DNA from: Bacteroidota bacterium
GTDB lineage: Bacteria > Bacteroidota > Bacteroidia > Bacteroidales > WCHB1-69
Direction of reading: 5' to 3'
Assembly (NCBI GenBank): GCA_023459435.1
Contig: JAEWUL010000279.1
Location: 1 to 11,443, forward strand
Length of the DNA stretch: 11,443 nucleotides
Part shown: in pieces, positions 1 through 7,192 of the stretch
How the letters are laid out: every line of letters begins with the position of its first letter
How positions within the stretch are numbered: position 1 is the stretch's first letter
Position numbers and translations under genes: made by a program
Notes under the pieces: generated by a model
Database searches by the model: none
What the model saw: the letters and a program-made list of their open reading frames with translations, nothing else
Told to the model about the DNA's origin: nothing

Positions 1-485
1 CTATTTGGCTCAATATCATTCAGTTCCCATGTCATATTTTTATAGTGAACACCATACAGAACGATGAACAATACAGTAAACAAGACTGAAAACATGTCGG
101 GTCTAATTTGATTGAATATCAAAAATGAAGGGAGAAACAACAAGATGATTTGAGAGGCTGTATAAACATGAAATCCTAATTTTTTCATATACAACATAAA
201 AACAGCCCCAATTATGGAAACCAGGTAAAATAGAGCTATAATGACATATTTCCATGCAGCCGCCTCACTCATAACATGGATGGTTTCTAACATTTGTTCG
301 TTTTGAAAAGGCATTTGGAAATTGGCCATAGATTTCCCCATAAAAATCCATACTGCATTTGACAACAAGTTGAATCCTGAACCAATAAATGTTAAAATGG
401 CCAATACCAGAATTATACCGGGTCTTCTCTTTTTGGGTTCAAATGGGTTTCTTGAATCGTAATATTGATTATAATTGTCTTCCAT
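1..485 (-). CDS. Multi-pass membrane protein of unknown function, C-terminus cut by window edge
   Basis: The reading frame is open from an ATG at 485-483 down to base 1, giving 161 residues with no stop, so the C-terminus lies outside the window. I do not recognise a named family. Residues 1-22 are polar and basic (ending PKKRRPG). Hydrophobic stretches follow at about 23-47, 78-100, 109-127 and 131-147, so it should be an inner-membrane protein with roughly four helices. A Met-rich, polar loop lies at about 50-77. It starts 39 bases after the tilS stop, and a -7 promoter element sits in that gap, so it can be transcribed separately from pepP-tilS. The start is chosen because it is the first ATG after that element and precedes a typical cytoplasmic N-terminus. 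No function can be assigned. Confidence 0.8.
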   Translation of the reverse strand, partial: MEDNYNQYYDSRNPFEPKKRRPGIILVLAILTFIGSGFNLLSNAVWIFMGKSMANFQMPFQNEQMLETIHVMSEAAAWKYVIIALFYLVSIIGAVFMLYMKKLGFHVYTASQIILLFLPSFLIFNQIRPDMFSVLFTVLFIVLYGVHYKNMTWELNDIEPN

Positions 486-496
486 AATTTTTTCTG

Positions 497-504
497 CAAA
501 AATA
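497..504 (-). promoter_or_regulatory. Putative Bacteroidota -7 element (TATTTTTG) for the membrane protein gene
   Basis: On the minus strand this reads TATTTTTG, a match to the Bacteroidota TAnnTTTG element. It lies 11 bases upstream of the ATG at 485. A TTTG at 531-528, just inside the tilS 3' end, could be the -33 element, but the 23-base gap is on the long side. The assignment rests on motif match and position only. Confidence 0.5.
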
Positions 505-524
505 TTAAATCTTATCTTATCATT

Positions 525-1874
525 TTACAAAACATTCCTTTTTAAAATCAGAATTTTTTTTGTTTTGGAATTCACTTTATATAAATCGCTTGTTCTTAGC
601 CCAATAACCCACATAATTTGATTTTGTTTTTTGGGATCACAAAGGATTTGAATCTGTTGTTTTTGAATAATGTTTAATTTTAGATCTACAAAAAGATCAC
701 TCAACTTCTTTTTCCCTTTCATTCCATATGGATGAAAATAATCCCCCTCTTTCCAATGTCTAATTAATAGTGGGAACTCTATAAGATCGGCATCAAAATA
801 GGCTATATTTGATTTTTTTTCAAATATAAAATCGGATCTATTAGGTATAATAGTTGCGGTTATATCTGCATTTTTAAAATCGGCATCATTTGAAATAATG
901 ACCTCATGATTTTGGTCATTCTGTTCTTTAGGATAAATAAATAATGTTGTTCTATCTTTAACTAAACAATGGGTACTGGAGTAAAAAAACTTTCCACTTT
1001 CGCCAAGAAGTTGTTCATTTAATTGATTGACAGTAGAATAGTTGAAGTTAAAGTCATTTAAAAGTTCATATAAAACAATCTCCCGATTTTGCTCACTCAG
1101 AATCTGTTCAATTTCAATTTTATAAAACAGCTGATCTTGTTGCAAGATTCTCTTTTTAATTTTCAGTATTTGTTCTTTATAAAACTGATATTGTTTGATA
1201 AACAGCCGGGAATTTTTTTGAAAAGTCTGAATTAAGTTTGGGTTTAGCTCTTCCAAAATCGGGATGACACTATTCCTAATCTTGTTCCGAGAGAATTCAT
1301 TCGTTAAATTTGAAAGATCAACTCTGAAAGGAACATGATTTTCTTTGGCATATTTATGAATCTGATCAGAGGTAAATTGGAGCATCGGGCGGATATACGG
1401 TTGATTTACTTCAGGGATTCCATTCAACCCTTTATATCCTGTACCCCTTACCAGATTTAGGAGTATGGTTTCTGCATTATCATTCGCATGGTGAGCCGTA
1501 CAAACAAAGTCATATTTGGAGGAGAGTTGTTTAAACCATGAATACCGAAGTTCCCTGGCCACCATTTCTATGGAGTTACCTGAGTTGATCTGTTCGGATC
1601 TTGTATCAAAGATTTTAACAAAAACCTCAGGTTTCTTTTGATGATCTTTTACTAAAAACCGGATCAATTCTGATTCAACAAATTGCATGTCCAGATCTGA
1701 ATCCTCCCCTCTCAGTTGAAAGTTACAATGTGCCATATCATAATTCAGTTGATGGACTTGAAAAAGGTGTGTCATGACACAAGAATCGATACCCCCGCTA
1801 ACGGCCAGTAAAAAATGAGCCTTTTTGAAATTAGGGGCCAATGATTCCAAGTGTTGAATGAACTGATTTTTCAT
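525..1874 (-). CDS. tilS: tRNA(Ile)-lysidine synthetase TilS
   Basis: TilS attaches lysine to C34 of the CAU anticodon of a minor tRNA-Ile, using ATP. This makes the tRNA read AUA and accept isoleucine. It is a cytoplasmic, normally essential enzyme. The 449-residue protein shows the N-type ATP pyrophosphatase P-loop SGGIDS at residues 26-31, then AHHANDNAETILLNLVRGTG at about 127-146, a family signature. DLSNLTNEFSRNKIR at about 186-200 matches the tRNA-binding region. The C-terminal part contains RHWKEGDYFHPYGMKGKKKL, typical of the TilS C-terminal substrate-binding domain, so the enzyme is full length. The ATG at 1874-1872 overlaps the pepP stop as ATGA, which suggests translational coupling and cotranscription from the pepP promoter. 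The identification is secure. Confidence 0.97.
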   Translation of the reverse strand: MKNQFIQHLESLAPNFKKAHFLLAVSGGIDSCVMTHLFQVHQLNYDMAHCNFQLRGEDSDLDMQFVESELIRFLVKDHQKKPEVFVKIFDTRSEQINSGNSIEMVARELRYSWFKQLSSKYDFVCTAHHANDNAETILLNLVRGTGYKGLNGIPEVNQPYIRPMLQFTSDQIHKYAKENHVPFRVDLSNLTNEFSRNKIRNSVIPILEELNPNLIQTFQKNSRLFIKQYQFYKEQILKIKKRILQQDQLFYKIEIEQILSEQNREIVLYELLNDFNFNYSTVNQLNEQLLGESGKFFYSSTHCLVKDRTTLFIYPKEQNDQNHEVIISNDADFKNADITATIIPNRSDFIFEKKSNIAYFDADLIEFPLLIRHWKEGDYFHPYGMKGKKKLSDLFVDLKLNIIQKQQIQILCDPKKQNQIMWVIGLRTSDLYKVNSKTKKILILKRNVL

Positions 1875-3163
1875 TTCTTGATTTTCATCATTGCTTCAAT
1901 TTCATCTACTTCAACAGGCATATCTGCTAAAAGGTTGATCGGTTTATCCGCAACAACGACATCTGTTTCAATTCTAACTCCAATTCCCTCTTCTGCAATA
2001 TAGATCCCTGGTTCACAACTCAAAACCATTCCTGGCTGAAAAGTCCAGTCTCTTTGTCCCACATCATGAACATCCAAACCCATAAAATGGCTGGTATTAT
2101 GCATATAATATTTTTTAAACAACGGGGAAGCTGGGTTTTGATTTTTTAAGTCTTCATTCGTATAGAGGCCAAGTTTTATCAATTCTTCATCCATTCTTTT
2201 GAACACAAAATCATTAATTTTATTGATAGTCATCCCTGGTTTAAAAAGAGGAATCGTTTCTTTATAGATCTGAAGTACTGCATTATAAACCTGTTTTTGA
2301 CGAGGAGAAAACTTTCCATTCACCGGAATTGTTCTTGTTGCATCACCGGCATAATTTCCATATTCTGCACCAAAATCCATCAGCAGAAGATCTCCATCCT
2401 GCATCACTTTATCATTTTTCACATAGTGAAGGATGCAAGTATCTGCTCCTGAAGCAATAATGGGTGCAAAAGAGTGACCTGTTGCTCCGTTTTTAATCAT
2501 TTCATAAATCAATTCTGCTTCAATCTCATATTCGTATTTCCCTGGTTTAACGGCTTTCAATGCTCTTTGAAAAGCTTTATTGGTTATTTCACAAGCTTTT
2601 TTTATGATGGTAAATTCTTCTGCATGTTTAACTGCTCTTAGGGGATAAAGAATAGGAGCAATCCTTTTATAGGCATGAAGAGGGTACTCCTCTTTTAACT
2701 TTTTGGCAAAACGGATCTCTTGTGTTGGATGAACCACTTTCATTCTGGGATTTTCAGGGATATGAAGATAAACCGATTCCGAATGGGTCATCAAATCATG
2801 AACAGTGGATTCAAATTGCTCTGTAAACATCACATTTTTAATACCTGAAATCTGAGTTGCTTGCTCTTTGGATAATCTATGACCATACCAGATCACCATT
2901 TCTGGAGATGGATTTTTGATAAAAAGGATCTCTCTATTATCGGGATTAGGGTGCCACGGAGCTAAAATTAAAAAGGTATCTTCCTGATCAATCCCTGTTA
3001 AATATAAAATTTCAGAATTCTGACGAAAAGGGAAAGTGGTATCCCCTGATCTGGGATATTCATCATGTGACGTTAAAATTAAAGCACTTTTGACATCCAT
3101 TTCGGAAATAACAGCTTTCCTGTTCTGAATGAAAAATTCTTGGTGTAAGGGTTGGTATTTCAT
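1871..3163 (-). CDS. pepP: Xaa-Pro aminopeptidase (M24B family)
   Basis: This cytoplasmic metallopeptidase removes an N-terminal residue that precedes proline. The 430-residue protein has an aminopeptidase-P N-terminal domain (about 1-140, including RSGDTTFPFRQNSEILYLTG) and a C-terminal pita-bread catalytic domain. By alignment in mind to E. coli PepP, the dinuclear metal ligands are D263 (MDFGAEY), D274 (GDATRT), H359 (NTSHFMG), E384 (CEPGIYI) and E399 (RIETD). H246 and H366 (VHDVG) fit the conserved second-shell and catalytic histidines. The frame stays open upstream for 46 more codons, but those residues are low-complexity and cross the promoter. The ATG at 3163 matches the family start and lies just after a -7 element. 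The stop overlaps the tilS start by four bases, so the two likely form an operon. Confidence 0.95.
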   Translation of the reverse strand: MKYQPLHQEFFIQNRKAVISEMDVKSALILTSHDEYPRSGDTTFPFRQNSEILYLTGIDQEDTFLILAPWHPNPDNREILFIKNPSPEMVIWYGHRLSKEQATQISGIKNVMFTEQFESTVHDLMTHSESVYLHIPENPRMKVVHPTQEIRFAKKLKEEYPLHAYKRIAPILYPLRAVKHAEEFTIIKKACEITNKAFQRALKAVKPGKYEYEIEAELIYEMIKNGATGHSFAPIIASGADTCILHYVKNDKVMQDGDLLLMDFGAEYGNYAGDATRTIPVNGKFSPRQKQVYNAVLQIYKETIPLFKPGMTINKINDFVFKRMDEELIKLGLYTNEDLKNQNPASPLFKKYYMHNTSHFMGLDVHDVGQRDWTFQPGMVLSCEPGIYIAEEGIGVRIETDVVVADKPINLLADMPVEVDEIEAMMKIKK

Positions 3164-3181
3164 AAGAGTTAATTTAATGTG

Positions 3182-3189
3182 CAAATATA
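3182..3189 (-). promoter_or_regulatory. -7 promoter element (TATATTTG) for pepP-tilS
   Basis: The minus strand reads TATATTTG, a full match to TAnnTTTG. It lies 18 bases upstream of the pepP ATG at 3163, leaving a very short leader as is usual in Flavobacteriia. No good TTG -33 box is seen at the expected distance. A perfect AT palindrome occupies the spacer. This element argues against the longer pepP reading frame. Confidence 0.6.
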
Positions 3190-3190
3190 C

Positions 3191-3204
3191 TATTTTTAAA
3201 AATA
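3191..3204. repeat. 14-base perfect palindrome in the pepP/TetR divergent promoter region
   Basis: The sequence TATTTTTAAAAATA is its own reverse complement. It abuts the pepP -7 element and lies about 50 bases upstream of the -7 element of the divergent TetR-type gene. A palindrome of this length could be an operator for the neighbouring regulator. However, it contains only A and T, and such palindromes arise easily by chance in this low-GC DNA, so the regulatory reading is a guess. Confidence 0.3.
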
Positions 3205-3252
3205 TTGTTAATGTATTATGAAATAAGAGTTTCAGCGATACCATTTTTTGTC

Positions 3253-3260
3253 TATTTTTG
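3253..3260 (+). promoter_or_regulatory. -7 promoter element (TATTTTTG) for the TetR-type gene
   Basis: TATTTTTG matches TAnnTTTG and lies 24 bases upstream of the ATG at 3285. TTTC at 3230-3233 is the nearest candidate for a -33 box, with a 19-base gap, but it is imperfect. A TTG at 3258 that could be read as a start codon lies inside this element, which supports the downstream ATG instead. Confidence 0.5.
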
Positions 3261-3284
3261 TACTTTCTTTTTTTAAAACTGATT

Positions 3285-3923
3285 ATGATCAAGCCATCCA
3301 AAAATGTAATTCGATTATTTGAATATTTTGTGATTCATGGTTTTGATCATACATTGACTGAAATTGCTTCTGGAGTAAATTTAACTAAAAGGACACTACA
3401 CAACAGATTTAACACAAGAGACTATTTAGAGGAACAGATTTTATCCTACTGGAAAGACCAAATGGTAAACCGTTACAGAGAAAAAACACAGTTTTCCAAT
3501 CATCCTGTTGAGTCTATTCTGATCTTGATATACGAGCTGGAACTTTCCATCATCTATGAGTTTCCAATGTATAAAAAAGAGCATTCCAAATATGATGATC
3601 TCAATTCTATCGAATCCCATTTTCTATTCCCCGTTTTCCTGGAGATTATTCAAAATGGACAACAAACCGGTGATTTCCCTATTGATATGGACCCAAAAAA
3701 ATACACTATATTTCTGATTTTCAATATCATCCATCTTCTATTTCAAGATATTATTGATCACATAGGCCGATTAAACCGATCCTCGAAAAGGGAGCGGATC
3801 TCTATTGTAAATCAACTCTTTCAAGTTGATTATATTGAGTATCTCCTATCCGCAAATCTTACAGTTAAAGGGAAAATAAAACTAAAAGAGATCGATCTGA
3901 GTCTACTTTTTATTGTACATTAG
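3285..3923 (+). CDS. TetR/AcrR-family transcriptional regulator
   Basis: The 212-residue protein has the size and layout of TetR-family repressors. The N-terminal domain holds a helix-turn-helix at about residues 24-44: LTEIASGVNLTKRTLHNRFN corresponds to the family's IA..aGvskgtlY.hF. It is followed by RDYLEEQILSYW, as in the canonical K.eLl..v. The remaining 160 or so residues are helical and divergent, as is usual for the ligand-binding domain, so the effector cannot be read. The frame is open to a TTG at 3258, but that codon lies within the -7 element; the ATG at 3285 is preferred. It is divergent from pepP-tilS and followed after 62 bases by another promoter, so it is probably a single-gene unit. 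Its targets are unknown; it may regulate itself. Confidence 0.85.
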   Translation: MIKPSKNVIRLFEYFVIHGFDHTLTEIASGVNLTKRTLHNRFNTRDYLEEQILSYWKDQMVNRYREKTQFSNHPVESILILIYELELSIIYEFPMYKKEHSKYDDLNSIESHFLFPVFLEIIQNGQQTGDFPIDMDPKKYTIFLIFNIIHLLFQDIIDHIGRLNRSSKRERISIVNQLFQVDYIEYLLSANLTVKGKIKLKEIDLSLLFIVH

Positions 3924-3958
3924 CAGGTACCATTTCCTTACATTTGAAAAAAATGATG

Positions 3959-3966
3959 TACTTTTG
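3959..3966 (+). promoter_or_regulatory. -7 promoter element (TACTTTTG) for the DUF4340-like gene, ribD and yigZ
   Basis: TACTTTTG matches TAnnTTTG and lies 19 bases upstream of the ATG at 3986. The upstream TTTG at 3943-3946 is only 12 bases away, too close for a normal -33 box. The element falls inside a longer open frame that begins with TTG at 3944, so it also supports the later start. Confidence 0.55.
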
Positions 3967-3985
3967 CAAACTTAAAAAACAAAAG

Positions 3986-5059
3986 ATGAAGAAGAATACC
4001 ATTTATTTGATCATAGCCGGTTTACTTGTGTTGGCGTCCATTTTTGTAGTATTACATAGAAAAAATTTGCTCAATTCAAAGGATGAATTGGGTCCTATTG
4101 GTGCAGAATTTGCGATTAAGGATACCAACAATGTTACTAGAATATTTATGGCTGATAAACGGGGAAATAGTGTTTTATTAAACCGAACTGATCAAGGATG
4201 GTTGGTAAATGATACGATTCCTGCTTTAAAAGCAAATGTAGACAATCTTCTATCCACATTACAAAATTTACACATCAAACAGATTATTGCTAAAACTGCA
4301 CAAGATAATATCATTAAAATGTTAAGCAGCCAGGCTGTTAAAGTTGAAATTTACCAAATCGCACCAAAATTTTCCATTTTTGGGATCCCATTCTTTACCA
4401 AAGAGAGGCTGGTAAAAACTTACTATATGGGGGAAGCAACGATGGATAATATGGGCAATTATGCCCTTATTGAAGGGATGGATGAACCTTATGTCGTTAA
4501 TATCCCTGGATTTAGAGGTTTTGTAACCCCTCAGTTTTCCCCTTATGCTGAAAATTGGTATAGTCATACATTGTTTCAAACAAAATTAACCAGAATTGAA
4601 TCTGTTCAGTTTCTTGACTTTGAAAATCCTTCTGAATCATTTACCATAAAAAAAACAGGAACCCGTTTCTTTACTATATATAATTCACAAAATCAAGAAA
4701 TTGCAGGTTACGACACCACAAAAGTTTTAGATATGTTGTCTGAATTCAGAGAAAGAAATTACTTATCAATTACTAAGAATTTAACCCAAAGCCAACAAGA
4801 CTCTGTGATTAAAAACAACCTATTTAAAATCATCATTTTAACGGATGTTGAGGGGGTAAAATCTGAACTAAGATTTTACAGACTTTTACAGTTGGTTCAG
4901 GAGTATAAAGATGATGTGGCGATTGGAGACCCAAAACTTGCTGTCAATAGAGATAATTGTTATGGAATATTTAATGAAGATTATTCCAAACTATACAAGT
5001 TGCAATATTACTACTTTGACAGACAGTTACAACCCTTATCTTATTTTATGCTTCAATAA
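3986..5059 (+). CDS. Membrane-anchored DUF4340-like protein
   Basis: The 357-residue protein begins with a short basic N-terminus and one hydrophobic segment at about 5-23, then a large soluble domain expected outside the cytoplasm. I see no lipobox cysteine, so the segment is probably a membrane anchor. The region IFMADKRGNSVLLNRTDQG then WLVNDTIPALKANVDNLLST (about 53-91) resembles DUF4340 proteins, in which a strand-rich module ends in a W.v...ypa.. motif followed by a helix. The function of DUF4340 is not established; some relatives are encoded beside GldF/GldG-type ABC transporters, but no such genes are visible here. The ATG at 3986 is chosen over an upstream TTG because it follows the -7 element and starts a clean KKNTIYLIIAGLL anchor. 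The stop shares one base with the ribD start (TAATG), so the two are probably translated together. Confidence 0.75.
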   Translation: MKKNTIYLIIAGLLVLASIFVVLHRKNLLNSKDELGPIGAEFAIKDTNNVTRIFMADKRGNSVLLNRTDQGWLVNDTIPALKANVDNLLSTLQNLHIKQIIAKTAQDNIIKMLSSQAVKVEIYQIAPKFSIFGIPFFTKERLVKTYYMGEATMDNMGNYALIEGMDEPYVVNIPGFRGFVTPQFSPYAENWYSHTLFQTKLTRIESVQFLDFENPSESFTIKKTGTRFFTIYNSQNQEIAGYDTTKVLDMLSEFRERNYLSITKNLTQSQQDSVIKNNLFKIIILTDVEGVKSELRFYRLLQLVQEYKDDVAIGDPKLAVNRDNCYGIFNEDYSKLYKLQYYYFDRQLQPLSYFMLQ

Positions 5060-6069
5060 TGAGTCGGTTTGATGATAGTATTTGGATGGAGCGTGCTCTT
5101 CAAATAGCTGCACTAGGTTTGGGAACCGTTCAACCAAATCCTATGGTGGGAGCTGTGATTGTACACGAAAACAAAATCATTGGCGAGGGATGGCACCAAA
5201 AATATGGTGAACCCCATGCAGAAGTTCATGCTATCAATAGGGTTACCGATAAATCTTTGCTTCTCAAATCAACACTTTATGTAACTTTAGAGCCTTGTTC
5301 ACATTATGGGAAAACACCACCCTGTGCAGAATTGATTTGTAAGCATCATATTCCACGTGTAGTGATTGCCAATAAAGATCCTAATAAAAAAGTAAATGGA
5401 ACAGGAATCCAATTACTTATGAAAAATGGGATTGATGTTCAAACGGGTATCCTTTCACAAGATGGACTAACACTTAATAAACGTTTTTTTACTTTTCATC
5501 TCCTTAAAAGGCCATATATCATCCTAAAATGGGCTGAGACTCACAATGGATTTATGGATATACCCAGAGATCAACCACCCGTTTCCTATTGGATTACCAA
5601 TCAAGAGTTGACCATTTTTTCTCATAAGTTAAGAAATGAGGAACAGGCCATTTTAATTGGATATAACACGTATCAAAACGATAAACCCCGTTTGACAAAT
5701 CGGTTTTACGGGACGAATCAACCTTTCCCTTTTGTTTGTAGTAATGATGTACTACAAACCCCTCCAATACCTTTCACAGTAATTCCTGATCAAATTCCTC
5801 ATCTACTTCAGGAGTTATACAATCGGAATATACAATCTGTCATCATTGAAGGGGGTAAAAAAACATTACTACAATTTATTGAAGCTGGAATATGGGATGA
5901 AACCATTGTTTATCAAGGGAACCAAGAATGGAAAAATGGACTTCAATCACCTCATAAGGAGATTTCCGGATATGATGAGTATTCTGAAAAATGGATTTGT
6001 GGAAATAAAATGCAACATTATGTTAAAAACACTCCATTAATGGATGCCTATACTTCATTTAAACAATAA
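5059..6069 (+). CDS. ribD: Bifunctional riboflavin biosynthesis protein RibD (deaminase/reductase)
   Basis: RibD carries out two successive steps of riboflavin synthesis: deamination of the pyrimidinone from GTP cyclohydrolase II, then NADPH-dependent reduction of its ribosyl group. The 336-residue protein has both domains. The deaminase (about 1-145) shows NPMVGAVIV (27-35), the zinc motif with H53 and catalytic E55 in PHAEVHAI, and C80 and C89 in EPCSHYGKTPPC. The reductase (about 150-336) shows RPYIILKWAETHNGF, the LRNEEQAILIGYNTYQNDKP block and VIIEGGKKTLLQFIEAG (261-277), which matches the family's EGG glycine loop. The start overlaps the preceding stop by one base, and the next gene begins 3 bases after its stop. 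No FMN riboswitch is visible upstream, and no other rib genes are in the window. Confidence 0.96.
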   Translation: MSRFDDSIWMERALQIAALGLGTVQPNPMVGAVIVHENKIIGEGWHQKYGEPHAEVHAINRVTDKSLLLKSTLYVTLEPCSHYGKTPPCAELICKHHIPRVVIANKDPNKKVNGTGIQLLMKNGIDVQTGILSQDGLTLNKRFFTFHLLKRPYIILKWAETHNGFMDIPRDQPPVSYWITNQELTIFSHKLRNEEQAILIGYNTYQNDKPRLTNRFYGTNQPFPFVCSNDVLQTPPIPFTVIPDQIPHLLQELYNRNIQSVIIEGGKKTLLQFIEAGIWDETIVYQGNQEWKNGLQSPHKEISGYDEYSEKWICGNKMQHYVKNTPLMDAYTSFKQ

Positions 6070-6072
6070 AAA

Positions 6073-6678
6073 ATGTTTGAAGATACCTTTAAAACCATTG
6101 TATCAAAAACCGAAGGTGTTTATAAAGAGAAGGGGAGCAAATTTATTTCATTAGCTATTCCCGTTCAGTCGGAGGATGAGGTTAAAGAACAATTATCACA
6201 CATTAAAAAACAATATTTTGATGCCAGACACCATTGTTATGCTTATATTTTAGGCTATAACAAATGTGCGTACAGAATAAATGATGATGGAGAACCTTCC
6301 GGAACTGCAGGCAGACCAATATATGGACAACTTTTATCTAAAGACTTAACCAATGTTCTCGTTGTTGTAGTTCGCTATTTTGGAGGAGTAAAATTAGGCG
6401 TTTCGGGATTAATAACAGCTTATAAGGAAGCTGCGAAATCTGCTTTAGAATCGGCTGTCATTATAGAAAAAACAGTCAATGAAGTATATACCATCCAGGT
6501 AGATTATACTCATTTAAATAGAGTTATGCAAATCCTTAAAGGAGAAACCATTCAGATTCTTAATCAATATTACACAGATCAATACACTATTGATTTTTCA
6601 ATTCGTTTAAGGGATGCTGATTCGGTAGTACATGAGTTATCAAAAATTCCCAGTGTTTATGTACATATAAAAAAATGA
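6073..6678 (+). CDS. yigZ: YigZ/IMPACT-family protein (UPF0029)
   Basis: This 201-residue protein belongs to the YigZ/IMPACT family. The N-terminal domain (about 1-125) has the conserved blocks KEKGSKFISLA (18-28), ARHHCYAYIL (51-60), DDGEPSGTAGRPI (71-83) and VVVRYFGGVKLGVSGL (98-113). The C-terminal part (about 135-200) fits the ferredoxin-like domain found in bacterial members. The eukaryotic homologue IMPACT modulates the GCN2 stress pathway; the bacterial role is not settled, and nucleic-acid or translation-factor binding has been proposed from structure. It begins 3 bases after ribD and lies in the same transcription unit. Its stop codon TGA forms the first bases of the terminator stem. 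Confidence 0.93.
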   Translation: MFEDTFKTIVSKTEGVYKEKGSKFISLAIPVQSEDEVKEQLSHIKKQYFDARHHCYAYILGYNKCAYRINDDGEPSGTAGRPIYGQLLSKDLTNVLVVVVRYFGGVKLGVSGLITAYKEAAKSALESAVIIEKTVNEVYTIQVDYTHLNRVMQILKGETIQILNQYYTDQYTIDFSIRLRDADSVVHELSKIPSVYVHIKK

Positions 6679-6714
6679 TCCTTAAAGAGCAATCTCCTTA
6701 AGGATCAATTTTTT
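6669..6714. terminator. Bidirectional intrinsic terminator between yigZ and the convergent secreted-protein gene
   Basis: A perfect 10-base stem pairs TGATCCTTAA (6676-6685) with TTAAGGATCA (6698-6707). After one A-C mismatch it continues with GAG/CTC around a CAAT tetraloop. On the plus strand it is followed by six T's (6709-6714). On the minus strand the A7 run at 6669-6675 supplies a U-tract. It can therefore end transcription of yigZ and of the gene coming from the right. The yigZ stop codon is part of the stem. Confidence 0.85.
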
Positions 6715-6730
6715 AAAAACATAAGAAATA

Positions 6731-7192
6731 CTATTTTTTGTAATATAGTAATTCAAAGAAAATACCGGTATCAAAAGAAACCCAAACGGTTTTGATGTCA
6801 TCAACATCAAATTTCTTGTCAAAACAAACCACTTGATCATGATAACCGCTATCACCATCAATAGTATAGGTACAATCAAACTCACCGGATGTTGCTTTTG
6901 TTGTGTAATTATAAAACAACGTGTTATCTTTTAACATGATATACACTTTATAATTATTCCATTCATAATCGCCACTAGCTTCATTTAAAATCCTAAGTGT
7001 CATTTGAGAAGCTTCAAGCGATTCACTCCATTTGTAAGTTTTAGGATATAATCCCAAAATAAGGTTGATGGTTTTACTTGGATTTGATATTGTTTCAATG
7101 TAAACAGGGTCATTTGCAGTCATTTGAGCGTTCACATTTTGTACCGATATCATGCCAATAAAGAGGCAAATTAAAACTAAAAAATTTTTCAT
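6731..7192 (-). CDS. Small secreted protein of unknown function
   Basis: I do not recognise this 153-residue protein. It starts with a clear Sec signal peptide: MKNF, a hydrophobic core LVLICLFIGMISV, and a probable cleavage after NVNA (about residue 22). There is no lipobox cysteine. The mature part of about 130 residues looks strand-rich, with many aromatic residues (YPKTYKWSES, YEWNNYKVYIM, LFYNYTT) and an acidic segment around CTYTIDGDSGYHD. Two cysteines in that middle region could form a disulfide. There is no internal repeat or C-terminal sorting domain. It is a single-gene unit facing the yigZ block and sharing its terminator. No convincing -7 box is seen upstream; TAACTTTC at 7234-7227 is the nearest approximate match. 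The signal peptide and codon pattern make it a credible gene. Confidence 0.75.
   Translation of the reverse strand: MKNFLVLICLFIGMISVQNVNAQMTANDPVYIETISNPSKTINLILGLYPKTYKWSESLEASQMTLRILNEASGDYEWNNYKVYIMLKDNTLFYNYTTKATSGEFDCTYTIDGDSGYHDQVVCFDKKFDVDDIKTVWVSFDTGIFFELLYYKK

Noticed and set aside
3164..3301. 46-codon N-terminal extension of pepP
   Set aside because: The extra residues are Lys/Leu/Phe-rich low complexity, cross the -7 element and palindrome, and are absent from the family; the ATG at 3163 fits the aminopeptidase-P N-terminal domain.
4322..4579. 85-codon minus-strand open frame inside the DUF4340-like gene
   Set aside because: It lies wholly within a well-supported plus-strand gene and has no recognisable features.
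5000..5060. FMN riboswitch before ribD
   Set aside because: ribD starts on the last base of the previous stop codon, leaving no leader, and no conserved FMN aptamer blocks are seen upstream.
6682..6885. 67-codon minus-strand frame overlapping the secreted-protein gene
   Set aside because: It runs through the terminator hairpin and overlaps a better gene that has a signal peptide.
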